Positions 1-9,690 of a stretch of DNA of 64,000 bases are shown piece by piece. The stretch spans positions 157,392 through 221,391 of the forward strand of contig NZ_FNFU01000004.1 of assembly GCF_900101115.1 (NCBI RefSeq), read 5' to 3'. This DNA is from Cryobacterium psychrotolerans (GTDB lineage: Bacteria > Actinomycetota > Actinomycetes > Actinomycetales > Microbacteriaceae). The number at the start of each line of letters is the position of its first letter. The stretch's first letter is position 1. Under the pieces are notes generated by a model. It was not told where the DNA came from and did not search any database. It saw only the letters and a list, made by a program, of their open reading frames with translations. Both the position numbers and the translations under genes were made by a program.

Positions 1-712
1 GCGCGGGGCCGATTTCGATGCCCTCGGCAGCGGTGTTGAGCTCGCGGGCCAGGCCGAACAGCTCGGTCAGGGTGCGACCGGCGGATGCGATGGCGTCGCG
101 GGGGGTGATCGCCGGCTTGGTCTCCACGTCAACGACGAGGCGGTCGAAGTCGGTGCGCTCACCGGCACGGGTGGCCTCAACGCGGTAGGTCACCTTGAGC
201 ACGGGCGAGTAGATGGAGTCGACCGGGATCTGGCCGGCTTCCGAGTACTCGTTCCGGTTCTGGGTGGACGACACGTAGCCGCGGCCACGCTCGATGGTCA
301 GTTCGAGTTCGAACTTGGCCTTGTCGTTGAGGGTCGCGATGACGAGCTCGGGGTTGAGAACCTCGACGCCGGCCGGAGCCGAGATGTCGGCGGCGGTGAC
401 CTGGCCGGCACCCTGCTTGCGCAGGTACGCGGTGATCGGCTCGTCGTGCTCGCTGGAGATGACGAGGCCCTTGATGTTCAGGATGATCTCCGTGACATCT
501 TCCTTGACACCGGGAACGGTGCTGAACTCGTGCAGCACACCGTCGATGCGGATGCTGGTGACAGCCGCGCCGGGAATCGAGGAAAGAAGGGTGCGGCGCA
601 TCGAGTTGCCGAGGGTGTAACCGAAACCGGGCTCAAGCGGCTCGATCGTGAACTTGGAGCGGAACTCCGAGACGTTCTCTTCGGTGAGCGTGGGACGCTG
701 TGCGATAAGCAC
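1..712 (-). CDS. rpoA: RNA polymerase alpha subunit (partial, C-terminal end beyond window)
   Basis: Alpha subunit of RNA polymerase, which dimerises through its N-terminal domain to seed core enzyme assembly. Reading the minus strand from a GTG at 712 gives [17 protein letters not shown], then the family's [20 protein letters not shown] dimerisation region. A GTG start is preferred because AAAGGAAT lies about 10 bases upstream and no ATG is available. The frame stays open to base 1, so about 237 residues are present and the C-terminal DNA-contacting domain is outside. It follows rpsK in the alpha operon; rplQ is expected next. Confidence 0.97.
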   Translation of the reverse strand, partial: MLIAQRPTLTEENVSEFRSKFTIEPLEPGFGYTLGNSMRRTLLSSIPGAAVTSIRIDGVLHEFSTVPGVKEDVTEIILNIKGLVISSEHDEPITAYLRKQGAGQVTAADISAPAGVEVLNPELVIATLNDKAKFELELTIERGRGYVSSTQNRNEYSEAGQIPVDSIYSPVLKVTYRVEATRAGERTDFDRLVVDVETKPAITPRDAIASAGRTLTELFGLARELNTAAEGIEIGPA

Positions 713-789
713 TATTGATTCCTTTCGGCTAAGTGTCCGCTATATGACACTTGCGATGATGTTTTGAGTTATGAAAGAAAACGAAGAAC

Positions 790-829
790 CGGTGAAGGAG
801 CAGGCCCGCGAAGGCCTACTCCTTCACCG
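790..829 (-). terminator. Hairpin with T-rich tail between rpsK and rpoA (attenuator-like)
   Basis: Arms at 791-806 and 813-828 pair at 15 of 16 positions around a 6-base loop. On the minus strand the hairpin is followed by GGTTCTTCGTTTTCTTTC, which is T-rich but not a clean T-run. It directly follows the rpsK stop. Because rpoA must still be transcribed, it is more likely a partial terminator or mRNA-stability element than a full stop. Confidence 0.55.
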
Positions 830-837
830 CAGGGTGG

Positions 838-1236
838 TTAGACGCGGCGACGCTTGGGCGGGCGGCAACCGTTGTGCGCCTGCGGGGTGACGTCGTTGAT
901 CGAACCGACCTCGAGGCCTGCGGCCTGAAGCGAGCGGATCGCGGTCTCGCGGCCGGAGCCCGGTCCCTTGACGAAGACGTCAACCTTCTTCATGCCGTGC
1001 TCCTGCGCCTGGCGGGCTGCCGACTCGGCGGCCAGCTGTGCGGCGAACGGGGTCGACTTGCGCGAGCCCTTGAAGCCAACGGCGCCTGAGGACGCCCAGC
1101 TGATGACCGCACCGGTGGTGTCGGTGATCGAGACGATGGTGTTGTTGAAGGTGGACTTGATGTGGGCCTGGCCCACAGCAATGTTCTTCTTTTCTTTCTT
1201 ACGCGGCTTCCGTACGGCCGACTTGGGTGCTGCCAT
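838..1236 (-). CDS. rpsK: 30S ribosomal protein uS11
   Basis: Small-subunit platform protein that contacts 16S rRNA near the E site. The 132-residue product has the usual length, a basic start ([18 protein letters not shown]), the conserved [15 protein letters not shown] segment and the C-terminal [18 protein letters not shown] tail typical of the family. It lies between rpsM and rpoA in the alpha operon, as in most actinobacteria. Nothing unusual is seen. Confidence 0.98.
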   Translation of the reverse strand: MAAPKSAVRKPRKKEKKNIAVGQAHIKSTFNNTIVSITDTTGAVISWASSGAVGFKGSRKSTPFAAQLAAESAARQAQEHGMKKVDVFVKGPGSGRETAIRSLQAAGLEVGSINDVTPQAHNGCRPPKRRRV

Positions 1237-1281
1237 GAATTTCTCCTGAATCCTAAAGGCGTGGGCGCGCTGGGCCGAGGC

Positions 1282-1656
1282 CTAGCGGGCCTTCTTCTTG
1301 CCGGCTACGGTGCGCTTCGGGCCCTTGCGGGTGCGAGCGTTGGTCTTGGTGCGCTGGCCGCGAACGGGCAGGCCCTTGCGGTGGCGAATACCTTCGTAGC
1401 TACCGATCTCGACCTTGCGGCGGATGTCAGCGGCAACCTCGCGGCGGAGGTCACCCTCAACCTTGAAGGTTCCTTCGATGTAGTCACGGAGCAGGACGAG
1501 CTGGTCGTCGCTCAAATCCTTGACTCGGATGTTTCCATCGATTTCGGTGTCGGCGAGGGTCTTGAGGGCCCTCGTGCGTCCAACGCCATAGATGTAAGTC
1601 AGTGCAACTTCCACGCGCTTGTCGCGGGGAATGTCAACGCCGGCTAGACGTGCCAT
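1282..1656 (-). CDS. rpsM: 30S ribosomal protein uS13
   Basis: Protein of the 30S head that bridges to the 50S subunit and touches P-site tRNA. It has 124 residues and starts [21 protein letters not shown] (read to 20 residues), with the helix-two-turn-helix region [11 protein letters not shown] and the basic C-terminal tail [16 protein letters not shown] that approaches tRNA. It is followed 45 bases on by rpsK and preceded by rpmJ, the standard alpha-operon order. Confidence 0.98.
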   Translation of the reverse strand: MARLAGVDIPRDKRVEVALTYIYGVGRTRALKTLADTEIDGNIRVKDLSDDQLVLLRDYIEGTFKVEGDLRREVAADIRRKVEIGSYEGIRHRKGLPVRGQRTKTNARTRKGPKRTVAGKKKAR

Positions 1657-1800
1657 TGTGGCTTCTCCTGTAGATGAGTGGAGGTCTGTAGCAGCACCTG
1701 TGCATCGGCCTCCAACCGATGGTGTCGCCCCGAAGGGTTCCCGGTGCTGCTATGAAACTGTGGTGGTCGAGATCCGGCCGGCTGGGCGCCGGGTCGGACT

Positions 1801-1914
1801 CTAACCCTGGCGCTGCTTGTGACGCGGGTTTTCGCAAATCACCATGACGTTTCCGTTACGGCGAATTACCTTGCACTTGTCACAGATCTTCTTGACGCTG
1901 GGCTTGACCTTCAT
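1801..1914 (-). CDS. rpmJ: 50S ribosomal protein bL36, zinc-binding form
   Basis: The 37-residue product [20 protein letters not shown] plus a 17-residue tail ending RHKQRQG is the smallest ribosomal protein and sits at the base of the L7/L12 stalk. Cys11, Cys14, Cys27 and His32 form the CCCH zinc site, so this is the zinc-dependent (C+) version, whose family often has a zinc-independent paralog elsewhere. It was found by direct translation because it is short. It lies between infA and rpsM, the conserved order. Confidence 0.96.
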   Translation of the reverse strand: MKVKPSVKKICDKCKVIRRNGNVMVICENPRHKQRQG

Positions 1915-1980
1915 GGTGATTCCTTGTGTTCGCTGTCTTCGTACCCACGGGATGCCGCGGGCCGTTACTTACAGCAGCCG

Positions 1981-2202
1981 TTACTTGTAGCGGTAAACGA
2001 TCCGGCCGCGGGTCAGGTCGTACGGGCTCAACTCAACGATCACGCGGTCCTCGGGGAGGATGCGGATGTAGTGCTGACGCATCTTGCCCGAAATGTGGGC
2101 AAGAACACGGTGGCCGTTGGTCAATTCAACGCGAAACATCGCGTTGGGAAGAGCTTCGACTACTGCGCCCTCGATTTCGATGACACCGTCTTTTTTCGCC
2201 AT
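1981..2202 (-). CDS. infA: Translation initiation factor IF-1
   Basis: Single OB-fold factor that occupies the ribosomal A site during initiation. The chosen start gives [20 protein letters not shown] and 73 residues, the usual length; an in-frame ATG six codons upstream would add MSDSEA, which homologs do not have. The RNA-binding core [19 protein letters not shown] is intact. It heads its own transcription unit infA-rpmJ-rpsM-rpsK-rpoA, separated from map by a long palindrome and preceded by a plausible promoter. Confidence 0.97.
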   Translation of the reverse strand: MAKKDGVIEIEGAVVEALPNAMFRVELTNGHRVLAHISGKMRQHYIRILPEDRVIVELSPYDLTRGRIVYRYK

Positions 2203-2296
2203 AGCCTCACTGTCGCTCAATGCATTGGTTGCTGGTCATGCGTGGATTGTGATGTAAAGACACGCCGGATTCGACGGTGCAAGACACCAAGGATCA

Positions 2297-2326
2297 ACTC
2301 TAAGGTATGAAGTTGCCTTATAGCAA
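2297..2326 (-). promoter_or_regulatory. Probable promoter of the infA-rpmJ-rpsM-rpsK-rpoA unit
   Basis: On the minus strand TTGCTA (2321-2326) and TAGAGT (2297-2302) are separated by 18 bases, matching the actinobacterial housekeeping -35/-10 pattern (TTGnnn / TAnnnT). It lies about 95 bases upstream of the infA start and just downstream of the long palindrome that follows map. Judged by eye only. Confidence 0.5.
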
Positions 2327-2361
2327 TTCTCTCCTATAATCCCCGGCCTCCCGACCCCTCT

Positions 2362-2436
2362 CCCCCACCGCGAAACCGCACTTGTGCGCGTTAAAACGCG
2401 TCCATAACGCGCACAAGTGCGGTTTCGCGGTGGGGG
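2362..2436. repeat. Perfect 32-bp inverted repeat between map and infA (palindrome family 1, copy A)
   Basis: Arms 2362-2393 and 2405-2436 are perfect inverse complements around an 11-base loop. The core CGAAACCGCACTTGTGCGCG recurs in the intergenic element upstream of rpoB (43756-43826). The stem is far longer than a normal terminator and has no T-run, so it looks like a dispersed palindromic element that may also end map transcription. Confidence 0.9.
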
Positions 2437-2447
2437 GAGGAGGGGAA

Positions 2448-3278
2448 TTAGGGGATCGGGACGGGCGTGATGCCGAGCGGCTTCAGGCCGGATGCGCCGC
2501 CGTCTTCGGCGGTGAGCACCCAGATGCCGTCCTTGTGCACGGCAACGCTGTGCTCCCAGTGCGCGGCGGCCTTCAGGTCGCTCGTGGCGACCGTCCACTC
2601 GTCCTCGCGCACGAACGTTTCAATGGAGCCGAGCACCACCATCGGTTCGATCGCGACGACCAGGCCGGGCTTGACGTCCGGGCCCTTCTGGCGCACCCGG
2701 TAGTTGAACACCGGCGGAGTCTCGTGCATCGAGCGTCCGATGCCGTGGCCGACGTAGTCGGTCAGGATGCCGTAGCTGCCCTGCGACTCGACGTAGTCCT
2801 CGATGGCCTCGCCGACCTCGTTGAGGTGCCGGGCCACGGCCAGGCGGGCGATCCCGTGCCACAGCGACTGCTCGGTGACCCGGGACAGCTCCTCGCGCGC
2901 GGCGACGAGCTCCGGGCGGGACGGGTCGGGGATCACGAAGGTGAAGGCGGCATCGCCGTTCCAACCGTCGATGACGGCGCCGCTGTCGATCGAGACGATG
3001 TCGCCGGCGGCCAGGCGCCGTTCGGTCGGGATGCCGTGCACGACCTCTTCGTTGATCGACGCGCACACGGTGTGCCGGTAGCCGGGCTCCAGCTTGAAGT
3101 TGGAGGTGCCGCCGAGGGCGACGATCGCCGCCTCAGCGGCCGCGTCGAGCTCCAGCGTCGAGACGCCCGGCCGCATGACGGCCCGGGCCGCGACCAGCGA
3201 CGCCGCGGTCGCGAGGCCCGGCGCGATCATGAGGCGCAGCTGCGCCGGCGTCTTGTAAATCGAGCGTCGGAGGCTCAT
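2448..3278 (-). CDS. map: Methionine aminopeptidase, type I
   Basis: Removes the initiator methionine from new proteins. The product of 276 residues starts MSLRRSIYKTPAQLRLMIAP; a longer frame starting inside adk is rejected because that start overlaps the adk stop. Metal ligands of the pita-bread fold are visible: SIDSGAVIDGWNGDAAF (two Asp), VGHGIGRSMHE (His), and the two Glu regions AIEPMVV and REDEWTV. It lies 19 bases after adk, in the secY-adk-map order. Confidence 0.96.
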   Translation of the reverse strand: MSLRRSIYKTPAQLRLMIAPGLATAASLVAARAVMRPGVSTLELDAAAEAAIVALGGTSNFKLEPGYRHTVCASINEEVVHGIPTERRLAAGDIVSIDSGAVIDGWNGDAAFTFVIPDPSRPELVAAREELSRVTEQSLWHGIARLAVARHLNEVGEAIEDYVESQGSYGILTDYVGHGIGRSMHETPPVFNYRVRQKGPDVKPGLVVAIEPMVVLGSIETFVREDEWTVATSDLKAAAHWEHSVAVHKDGIWVLTAEDGGASGLKPLGITPVPIP

Positions 3279-3297
3279 CGGATTCCCCGCGAACCGG

Positions 3298-3900
3298 TCA
3301 GGATGCTTCGACCGGGCGAACGGCATGCAGCCCCCGCGCGGCGAGGCCGACCAGGATGCGGTCGGTCACCTCGTCCACGGGGCCAAGCCCGTCGACGGTG
3401 ACGACGAGGCCGCGCGACCCGTAGACCTCGGTCAGCGGCGCGGTCTGCTGCTCGTAGATGTCCATCCGGTGACGGATCACCTCGACCGTGTCATCCGCCC
3501 TGCCCTGTTCGGCGGCCCGCTTGAGCAGCCGGGCGACGACCTCGTCGGTGTCGGCGACAATCTGGACGACCGCGTCGAGTGCCGTGCCGTCGGCGAGCAG
3601 AAGGCGATCGAGTTCGTGCACCTGCTCGGTCGTGCGCGGGTAGCCGTCGAGGAGGAATCCGCCGGCGGCGTCGACCTCCTGCAGGCGGTCGTGCACGATC
3701 GCGTTGGTCAGGGAGTCCGGCACGTACTCGCCGGCATCCATGAACTTCTTCGCTTCGAGGCCCAGTTCGGTGCCGTTCTTCAGGTTCGCCCGGAAGATGT
3801 CCCCGGTGGAGACGGCGGGAACATCGAACGCCTCGGCGAGGCGCGCGGCCTGGGTTCCCTTGCCGGCGCCCGGCGGGCCGATCAGGAGCAGTCGGGTCAT
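3298..3900 (-). CDS. adk: Adenylate kinase
   Basis: Interconverts ATP + AMP and 2 ADP in the cytoplasm. The P-loop is at the N terminus ([20 protein letters not shown]), followed by the AMP-binding STGDIFR and the DGYPRT motif. It has 200 residues: the LID is the short form ([19 protein letters not shown]) without the zinc-binding insert of the long enzymes. The ATG overlaps the secY stop by four bases, indicating translational coupling. Confidence 0.97.
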   Translation of the reverse strand: MTRLLLIGPPGAGKGTQAARLAEAFDVPAVSTGDIFRANLKNGTELGLEAKKFMDAGEYVPDSLTNAIVHDRLQEVDAAGGFLLDGYPRTTEQVHELDRLLLADGTALDAVVQIVADTDEVVARLLKRAAEQGRADDTVEVIRHRMDIYEQQTAPLTEVYGSRGLVVTVDGLGPVDEVTDRILVGLAARGLHAVRPVEAS

Positions 3901-5219
3901 CGGAGAAGCCCTTCATAGTGACGTTGCTGGAGCTGCGAGTCGATCTGCTTGACCGTCTCGAGGCCGACGCCGACGATGATCAGGATGCTCGCGCCGCCGA
4001 ACGGGAAGTTCTGGTTGGCGCCGATCGCGACGAACGCGATGAGCGGTATGAGTGCGATCAACCCCAGGTAGATCGATCCGGGGAGGGTCACTCGCGTCAG
4101 CACGAAGTCGAGGTACTCGGCCGTCGGGCGCCCGGCACGGATGCCCGGGATGAACCCGCCGTACTTCTTCATGTTGTCGGCGACCTCTTCGGGGTTGAAG
4201 GTGATCGCGACGTAGAAGTAGGTGAACCCGACGATGAGCAGGAAGTACATGAGCATGTAGAGCGGGTGATCGCCCTTGGTCAGGTAGTTCGTGATCCAGA
4301 CAACCCAGGCTGCGGGCTCCTGGCCGGCCGCCGGCTGATTGAACTGGGCGATCAGCGCCGGCAGGTAGAGCAGCGACGACGCGAAGATGATCGGGATCAC
4401 GCCCGCCATGTTCACCTTGATCGGGATATACGTGTTGTTGCCGCCGTAGGTGCGCTTGCCGACCATCCGCTTGGCGTACTGCACCGGGACGCGACGTTGC
4501 GACTGCTCGACGAAGACCACGGCCGCGACGATCAGCAGGCCGATCGCAAGCACGATGAGCAGGATGTCGATGCCGCGCTGCTGGGCGATCGACAGGAGCG
4601 AGTTCGGGAACTGGGCTGCGATCGAGGTGAAGATGAGGATCGACATGCCGTTGCCGATGCCGCGCTCGGTCACCATCTCACCCATCCACATGATGACGCC
4701 GGTGCCGGCGGTCATCGTGAGGACCATCAGCATGATGGCGTACCAGGCGTCATTGGTGAGCAGCTGCGAGCACTCGGGGCTGCCCGACGTGCCGAACAGG
4801 GCGCCACTGCGGGCGACGGTGATCAGCGTGGTCGACTGGAGGATGGCCAGGGCGATCGTCAGGTAACGCGTGTACTGCGTCAGCGTGCCCTGGCCGGACG
4901 CACCCTCCTTGTAGAGGGTGTCGAAGTGGGGGATGACCACGCGCAGCAACTGCACGATGATCGAGGCCGTGATGTACGGCATGATCCCCAGGGCGAAGAT
5001 GGAGAGTTGCAGCAGTGCGCCACCGCTGAACAGGTTGACGAGCTGGTAGAGGCCGCTGGCGTCCTGGTTGGCTGCGAGACAGGCCTGGACGTTCCCGAAA
5101 TCCACAAAGGGGGTCGGGATGAACGAACCCAGGCGGTACACCGCAATGACGATCAGGGTGAACCCGATCTTCCTGCGAAGGTCCGGTGTGCGGAATATCC
5201 GCGCAATGGCGCTAAACAA
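3897..5219 (-). CDS. secY: Preprotein translocase channel subunit SecY
   Basis: Pore of the Sec translocon in the cytoplasmic membrane. The 440-residue product has the SecY start [20 protein letters not shown], ten predicted hydrophobic segments, the plug/TM2 region with [20 protein letters not shown] and the C-terminal [15 protein letters not shown] loop that faces the ribosome and SecA. It follows rplO after a 95-base gap containing a repeat and overlaps adk by four bases. Confidence 0.98.
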   Translation of the reverse strand: MFSAIARIFRTPDLRRKIGFTLIVIAVYRLGSFIPTPFVDFGNVQACLAANQDASGLYQLVNLFSGGALLQLSIFALGIMPYITASIIVQLLRVVIPHFDTLYKEGASGQGTLTQYTRYLTIALAILQSTTLITVARSGALFGTSGSPECSQLLTNDAWYAIMLMVLTMTAGTGVIMWMGEMVTERGIGNGMSILIFTSIAAQFPNSLLSIAQQRGIDILLIVLAIGLLIVAAVVFVEQSQRRVPVQYAKRMVGKRTYGGNNTYIPIKVNMAGVIPIIFASSLLYLPALIAQFNQPAAGQEPAAWVVWITNYLTKGDHPLYMLMYFLLIVGFTYFYVAITFNPEEVADNMKKYGGFIPGIRAGRPTAEYLDFVLTRVTLPGSIYLGLIALIPLIAFVAIGANQNFPFGGASILIIVGVGLETVKQIDSQLQQRHYEGLLR

Positions 5220-5240
5220 AAGGCCTCCAGTTAAATGCGT

Positions 5241-5302
5241 TGATCGAGCTTGTCGAGATCCGCCACTAATTTCTTGGTGGGATCACTCAACAAGCTCGAC
5301 CA
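5241..5302. repeat. GATCGAGCTTGTCGAG repeat, copy 1 (imperfect inverted repeat after rplO)
   Basis: TGATCGAGCTTGTCGAGATC at 5241-5260 is matched by an imperfect inverse copy at 5281-5302 (ACAAGCTCGACCA). It lies directly behind the rplO stop and ahead of secY. The same 16-base motif recurs at 20598-20640 and 21757-21775, each time just behind a minus-strand stop codon. Confidence 0.8.
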
Positions 5303-5314
5303 GCGTCTACGGAC

Positions 5315-6025
5315 TTACTTGATCGAGCCACCTGCTGCGACGATCTTCTGCTCTGCTGAGCCGGAGACCTTGTCGACTGCAACTGTCAGCTTAACCGCAA
5401 TGTCCCCGTTACCGAGAACCTTGACCTTCTCATTGTCGCGAACGGCACCCTTGGCAACCAGGTCGGCGACGGTTACGTCCCCACCCTTCGGGTACAGCTC
5501 GGCCAGGCGCTCCAGGTTGACAACCTGGTACTCGACGCGGAACGGGTTCTTGAACCCGCGCAGCTTCGGGGTGCGCATGTGCAGGGGCATCTGCCCACCC
5601 TCGAAGCCGATACGCACCTTGTAGCGTGCCTTGGTGCCCTTGGTGCCACGACCCGCGGTCTTACCCTTGGATCCTTCACCACGGCCGACGCGCTGCTTGG
5701 CCTTCTTCGCACCGGGAGCCGGGCGAAGGTGGTGAACCTTCAGCACGTGCTCGCGGGTCTCGGTGGGCTCGGCGGCGGCCTTCTTCGGCGCGGCAGCCTT
5801 GGCCGGAGCCTTGGTTGCAGCAGCCGTCTCGGGCGCGGCGTCCTTGGCCGGAGCCTTGGCAGCCTTGGCCGGAGCCTTGGCGTCCTTGGCCGGAGCCTTG
5901 GCGGCGGCCTTCCTCGGCGCGGCAGCCTTGGCCGGAGCCTTGGCAGCAGCAGCCTTGGGGGCAGCCTTCTTCGCGGTGGCGGGCTTGTCGGCTGTCTTCT
6001 TGACAGCGTCCTTCTCGTCAGCCAT
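5315..6025 (-). CDS. rplO: 50S ribosomal protein uL15 with long Ala/Lys/Pro-rich N-terminal extension
   Basis: Large-subunit assembly protein. Residues from about 90 onward are ordinary uL15 ([40 protein letters not shown]). The first ~88 residues are an extension built from [16 protein letters not shown] repeats, taking the total to 236 residues against about 145 in the family. The ATG overlaps the rpmD stop by one base (TAATG), so this start is dictated by coupling and the extension should be translated. Confidence 0.95.
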   Translation of the reverse strand: MADEKDAVKKTADKPATAKKAAPKAAAAKAPAKAAAPRKAAAKAPAKDAKAPAKAAKAPAKDAAPETAAATKAPAKAAAPKKAAAEPTETREHVLKVHHLRPAPGAKKAKQRVGRGEGSKGKTAGRGTKGTKARYKVRIGFEGGQMPLHMRTPKLRGFKNPFRVEYQVVNLERLAELYPKGGDVTVADLVAKGAVRDNEKVKVLGNGDIAVKLTVAVDKVSGSAEQKIVAAGGSIK

Positions 6026-6207
6026 TAGTCAATCTCCTCGACCTTCACAAGGTGAGCGACGGTGTTGACATAGCCACGGTTCTGCGAGTTGTCCTCGCGA
6101 ATTACCACGGCGCCAATGCGTCGGAGACCCAGGCTGCGAAGCGTGTCGCGCTGGTTCTGCTTCTCACTAATTTTGGACTTGATCTGCGTCACTTTGAGGC
6201 GAGCCAT
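6025..6207 (-). CDS. rpmD: 50S ribosomal protein uL30
   Basis: Small surface protein of the 50S subunit, 60 residues, [20 protein letters not shown] to HLVKVEEID. The start at 6207 overlaps the rpsE stop (TGATG), and the stop overlaps the rplO start (TAATG). A longer frame upstream lies inside rpsE and is rejected. Length and sequence are normal for uL30, and the order rpsE-rpmD-rplO is the standard spc order. Confidence 0.97.
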   Translation of the reverse strand: MARLKVTQIKSKISEKQNQRDTLRSLGLRRIGAVVIREDNSQNRGYVNTVAHLVKVEEID

Positions 6208-6917
6208 CAGGCACCTGCCTTTGCTGCCGCTGCAGCAGCTGCTGCGTCGGCGTCGGCGCGCAGGAAGCGGGCCGGAGCCACATCTTCGTACGCGAGGCCA
6301 CGACGAGCTGCGACTGCACGCGGCTCTTCGAGCTGGTGCAGCGCCTCGACCGTGGCGTGGACGATGTTGATGGTGTTCGACGAACCGAGCGACTTGCTCA
6401 GCACATCGTGGATGCCGGCGCATTCAAGCACGGCGCGAACCGGGCCACCGGCGATAACGCCGGTACCGGCAGCGGCGGGACGGAGCAGGACAACGCCTGC
6501 TGCTGCCTCGCCCTGCACCGGGTGCGGGATCGTCAGGCCGACGCGGGGAACGCGGAAGAAGTTCTTCTTCGCTTCCTCGACGCCCTTGGAGATCGCCGTC
6601 GGAACCTCGCGAGCCTTGCCGTAGCCAACGCCAACCAGGCCGTTGCCGTCACCGACGACAACGAGCGCGGTGAAGCTGAAGCGACGACCACCCTTGACCA
6701 CCTTGGAAACGCGGTTGATGGTGACAACCCGCTCCAGGAACTGGCTCTTCTCGGCGTCGCGGCTGCCGCGGTCCTTGTTCGGGCTGCGCTCACGTCCGCC
6801 ACGACGAGCCTCGCGGGGCTCGTTCTGGGGCGGAGTCGTTGATGCAGCGGTCTCCACTGGTGCCTCTGCAGCCACCACGGTCTCTTTTGTTGCTGTCTTA
6901 GCAGTTTCAGTGCTCAC
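6207..6917 (-). CDS. rpsE: 30S ribosomal protein uS5
   Basis: Protein of the 30S body involved in mRNA unwinding and decoding accuracy. The core [20 protein letters not shown] and the [14 protein letters not shown] and [16 protein letters not shown] segments are present. It carries a low-complexity N-terminal stretch of about 55 residues ([20 protein letters not shown] and onward) and an Ala-rich C-terminal tail, giving 236 residues, longer than E. coli S5. It overlaps rplR by four bases. Confidence 0.97.
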   Translation of the reverse strand: MSTETAKTATKETVVAAEAPVETAASTTPPQNEPREARRGGRERSPNKDRGSRDAEKSQFLERVVTINRVSKVVKGGRRFSFTALVVVGDGNGLVGVGYGKAREVPTAISKGVEEAKKNFFRVPRVGLTIPHPVQGEAAAGVVLLRPAAAGTGVIAGGPVRAVLECAGIHDVLSKSLGSSNTINIVHATVEALHQLEEPRAVAARRGLAYEDVAPARFLRADADAAAAAAAAKAGA

Positions 6918-7285
6918 AGGTTCAATCCACCCTCTCGAGCTCCCTCGGCGATGGCCGCGACGCGACCCGCATACTTGCTGCCACCACGGTCGAATACGAC
7001 GGCGTCGACACCGGCTGCCTTGGCGCGCTCGGCGACGAGTTCGCCGACCTTACGAGCCTTGGCGGTCTTGTCACCATCGAAGGTGCGCATGTCCGCTTCG
7101 AGCGTCGAAGCCGAAGCGAGGGTGAAACCCTTGCTGTCGTCAACGACCTGCACGAATACGTGGCGAGCCGAACGGGTGACGACGAGGCGCGGACGAACCG
7201 CGGTGCCCTCGATTTTCTTACGAAGACGTGCGTGCCTGCGTCCGCGGGCAGCCGACTTGCTTTTTCCTCTAGTTCCGAGACCCAT
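6914..7285 (-). CDS. rplR: 50S ribosomal protein uL18
   Basis: Binds 5S rRNA together with uL5 in the central protuberance. The 123-residue product shows the basic N terminus [20 protein letters not shown], the core [18 protein letters not shown] and the C-terminal [20 protein letters not shown] signature. It follows rplF by two bases and overlaps rpsE by four, consistent with coupled translation. Confidence 0.97.
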   Translation of the reverse strand: MGLGTRGKSKSAARGRRHARLRKKIEGTAVRPRLVVTRSARHVFVQVVDDSKGFTLASASTLEADMRTFDGDKTAKARKVGELVAERAKAAGVDAVVFDRGGSKYAGRVAAIAEGAREGGLNL

Positions 7286-7287
7286 GG

Positions 7288-7824
7288 TTACTTACCACTC
7301 TTTCCGGCCTTGCGGCGAACAATCTCGCCGGCGTAACGCACACCCTTGCCCTTGTAGGGCTCAGGCTTGCGAATCTTACGGATGTTGGCGGCAACCTCGC
7401 CGACGGCCTGCTTGTCGATGCCACCGACCGTGAGGCGGTTGACGCTGTCCACGGTGAGGGTGATGCCGGCGGGCGGTTCGATGAGGACCGGGTGCGAGAA
7501 GCCGAGGGCGAACTCAACTGAGGTGCCCTTCTGCGCAACGCGGTAACCGGTACCGACGATCTCGAGGCCCTTGGTGTAGCCCACGGTCACCCCGATGATC
7601 TGGTTGGCGATCAGGGTGCGGGTCAGTCCGTGCAGCGAACGCGAGTTGCGCTCGTCGTCGGGACGCGTGACGACAACCTGGCCGTCTTCGACCTTGACCT
7701 CGATGGGCTTGGCGACGGTGAGCGCGAGCTCACCCTTCGGGCCCTTGACGCTGACGGCCTGGCCGTCAGCCTCCACCGTGACCCCCGCGGGGATCTGGAT
7801 GGGAACTCTTCCAATACGTGACAT
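7288..7824 (-). CDS. rplF: 50S ribosomal protein uL6
   Basis: Two-domain protein near the factor-binding site and sarcin-ricin loop. The 178-residue product begins [20 protein letters not shown] and contains the C-terminal uL6 signature [16 protein letters not shown]. Length is exactly typical. It lies six bases after rpsH in the spc operon. Confidence 0.97.
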   Translation of the reverse strand: MSRIGRVPIQIPAGVTVEADGQAVSVKGPKGELALTVAKPIEVKVEDGQVVVTRPDDERNSRSLHGLTRTLIANQIIGVTVGYTKGLEIVGTGYRVAQKGTSVEFALGFSHPVLIEPPAGITLTVDSVNRLTVGGIDKQAVGEVAANIRKIRKPEPYKGKGVRYAGEIVRRKAGKSGK

Positions 7825-7830
7825 TGTCGG

Positions 7831-8229
7831 CTACCACACGTAAGCGAGAACTTCTCCGCCTACGCCCTTCTTCTCAGCCTGGCGGTCCGTGAGGAGTCCG
7901 CTGGACGTGGACAGGATGGCAACGCCGAGGCCGCCGAGAACCGTGGGGATCTCGGTCGACTTTGCGTACACGCGAAGGCCGGGCTTGGAAACCCGCTTGA
8001 TGCCGACGATGGAACGCTCGCGGTTGGGGCCGAACTTGAGGTTCAGCGTGAGGGTCTGGCCTACCTTGGCATCCTTGACGTCCCAGGCGGAGATATAACC
8101 CTGGGCCTTGAGGATGTCAGCGATGTGCGCCTTGAGCTTGCTGTGCGGCATCGACACTGTGTCGTGGTACGCCGAGTTAGCGTTGCGCAGTCTGGTCAGC
8201 ATGTCTGCGACCGGATCTGTCATTGTCAT
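7831..8229 (-). CDS. rpsH: 30S ribosomal protein uS8
   Basis: Primary 16S rRNA-binding protein of the platform and, in enterobacteria, the spc-operon translational repressor. The start [20 protein letters not shown] gives 132 residues, the standard length; a frame 11 codons longer is rejected. The C-terminal signature [20 protein letters not shown] is present. Unusually, rpsN (uS14) does not precede it: only 110 bases separate it from rplE. Confidence 0.97.
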   Translation of the reverse strand: MTMTDPVADMLTRLRNANSAYHDTVSMPHSKLKAHIADILKAQGYISAWDVKDAKVGQTLTLNLKFGPNRERSIVGIKRVSKPGLRVYAKSTEIPTVLGGLGVAILSTSSGLLTDRQAEKKGVGGEVLAYVW

Positions 8230-8339
8230 GTTGTGGTGCCTTTCTCGCCTGGTTTCGTGCACCCGTTACACGGATGACGACCTGTGGTGGTTGCGGGGCT
8301 GAACGGCTGTCCAGCCCCCGGGGGTAATACTGGCCCGTG

Positions 8340-8927
8340 TTACGGGGTGTTCTCGGCCGTCTTGAAGGGGAAGCCGAGCGCCTTGAGCAGCGCGCGTCCC
8401 TCTTCGTTGTTGCGGGCGGTCGTCACAACTGTGATGTCCATTCCGCGGATACGGTCAATCCGGTCCTGGTCGATCTCGTGGAACATTACCTGCTCGGTGA
8501 GACCGAAGGTGTAGTTACCGCTGCCGTCGAACTGCTTGTCCGAGAGGCCGCGGAAGTCACGGATACGGGGAAGCGCGAGGCTCAGCAGGCGGTCGAGGAA
8601 TTCCCACATGCGGTCGCCACGAAGCGTGACGTGGGCGCCGATGGGCTGTCCCTCACGCAGCTTGAACTGCGCGATCGACTTGCGTGCCTTGGTGACCTGC
8701 GGCTTCTGGCCGGTGATCTTGGTGAGGTCGGCGACGGCGCCGTCCATGATCTTGCCGTCGCGGGCAGCCTCGCCGACACCCATGTTGACGACGATCTTCA
8801 CCAGGTTCGGCACCTGGTGCACGTTGGTGAAACCGAGGTCCTTGGAGAGCTGGGCGGAGATCTCGTCGCGGTACTTCTGCTTGAGACGCGGCTGGATTTT
8901 GCCAGCTGCAACTGCTGTGTCAGTCAT
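8340..8927 (-). CDS. rplE: 50S ribosomal protein uL5
   Basis: Binds 5S rRNA and contacts P-site tRNA in the central protuberance. The 195-residue product carries [20 protein letters not shown], the [20 protein letters not shown] region and the [15 protein letters not shown] segment, all hallmarks of the family. It overlaps rplX by one base. The 110 bases after it contain a modest hairpin (about 8297-8318) but no uS14 gene. Confidence 0.97.
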   Translation of the reverse strand: MTDTAVAAGKIQPRLKQKYRDEISAQLSKDLGFTNVHQVPNLVKIVVNMGVGEAARDGKIMDGAVADLTKITGQKPQVTKARKSIAQFKLREGQPIGAHVTLRGDRMWEFLDRLLSLALPRIRDFRGLSDKQFDGSGNYTFGLTEQVMFHEIDQDRIDRIRGMDITVVTTARNNEEGRALLKALGFPFKTAENTP

Positions 8928-9286
8928 TACAGGTCCTTACCAGACTTCTTTGCGTAACGAACGCGGACCGTCTTGGTGACGCCGTCCTTCGTTACCTCTT
9001 CAATGCGAACTCCGACGCGAGTCGGCTTCTTGGACTCCGGGTCGACCAGGGCCACGTTGGACACGTGGATCGGGGCCTCCATGGTCTCGATGCCGCCGGT
9101 CTTGGTGCCGCGCTGGCTCTGGCCGACGCGGCTGTGCTTGGTGACGAAGTTGATGCCCTCAACGAGGACCCGGTTCTTCTCTACCTGCACTTCGAGGATG
9201 CGACCCTGCTTGCCTTTGTCGCCTCCGCGAGCCTGGCTGCGGCCGGTGATGACCTCAACGAGGTCACCCTTCTTGATTCTGGCCAT
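8927..9286 (-). CDS. rplX: 50S ribosomal protein uL24
   Basis: Assembly-initiator protein near the peptide exit tunnel. The KOW motif is at the N terminus ([29 protein letters not shown]), followed by [16 protein letters not shown]. At 119 residues it is slightly longer than E. coli L24, normal for actinobacteria. It follows rplN by two bases and its stop overlaps the rplE start. Confidence 0.96.
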   Translation of the reverse strand: MARIKKGDLVEVITGRSQARGGDKGKQGRILEVQVEKNRVLVEGINFVTKHSRVGQSQRGTKTGGIETMEAPIHVSNVALVDPESKKPTRVGVRIEEVTKDGVTKTVRVRYAKKSGKDL

Positions 9287-9288
9287 GA

Positions 9289-9657
9289 TTAAATAACCTC
9301 CGGTGCCAGCGAGATGATCTTCATGAACTTCTTGTCGCGAAGCTCGCGACCGACCGGTCCGAAGATGCGGGTGCCACGAGGGTCCCCGTCAGCCTTCAAG
9401 ATCACTGCGGCGTTCTCATCGAACTTGATGTACGAACCGTCTGAACGACGGGTCTGCTTTTTGACTCGAACGATGACGGCTTTGACGACGTCACCCTTCT
9501 TGACGTTGCCGCCCGGGATGGCGTCCTTGACCGTGGCGACGATGACGTCACCGAGACCGGCGTAACGACGGCCTGAGCCGCCGAGCACGCGAATGGTCAA
9601 CAGTTCCTTGGCACCCGTGTTGTCGGCAACCTTGAGTCGTGATTCCTGCTGAAGCAC
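9289..9657 (-). CDS. rplN: 50S ribosomal protein uL14
   Basis: Intersubunit-bridge protein and binding site of the silencing factor RsfS. The 122-residue product starts [20 protein letters not shown] and contains the family signature region [20 protein letters not shown] and [20 protein letters not shown]. Typical length, between rpsQ and rplX in the spc operon. Confidence 0.98.
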   Translation of the reverse strand: MLQQESRLKVADNTGAKELLTIRVLGGSGRRYAGLGDVIVATVKDAIPGGNVKKGDVVKAVIVRVKKQTRRSDGSYIKFDENAAVILKADGDPRGTRIFGPVGRELRDKKFMKIISLAPEVI

Positions 9658-9690
9658 TTTCTAACTCCTTATGTCAAGCAAGCGCGAGGC

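Noticed and set aside
2382..3401. Long plus-strand frame opposite map (339 residues)
   Set aside because: Shadow of map and adk on the other strand; Arg/Gly/Asp composition typical of antisense GC frames and no start signal.
3918..5234. 438-residue plus-strand frame opposite secY
   Set aside because: Antisense of secY; composition rich in Asp/Arg, no hydrophobic pattern or known motif.
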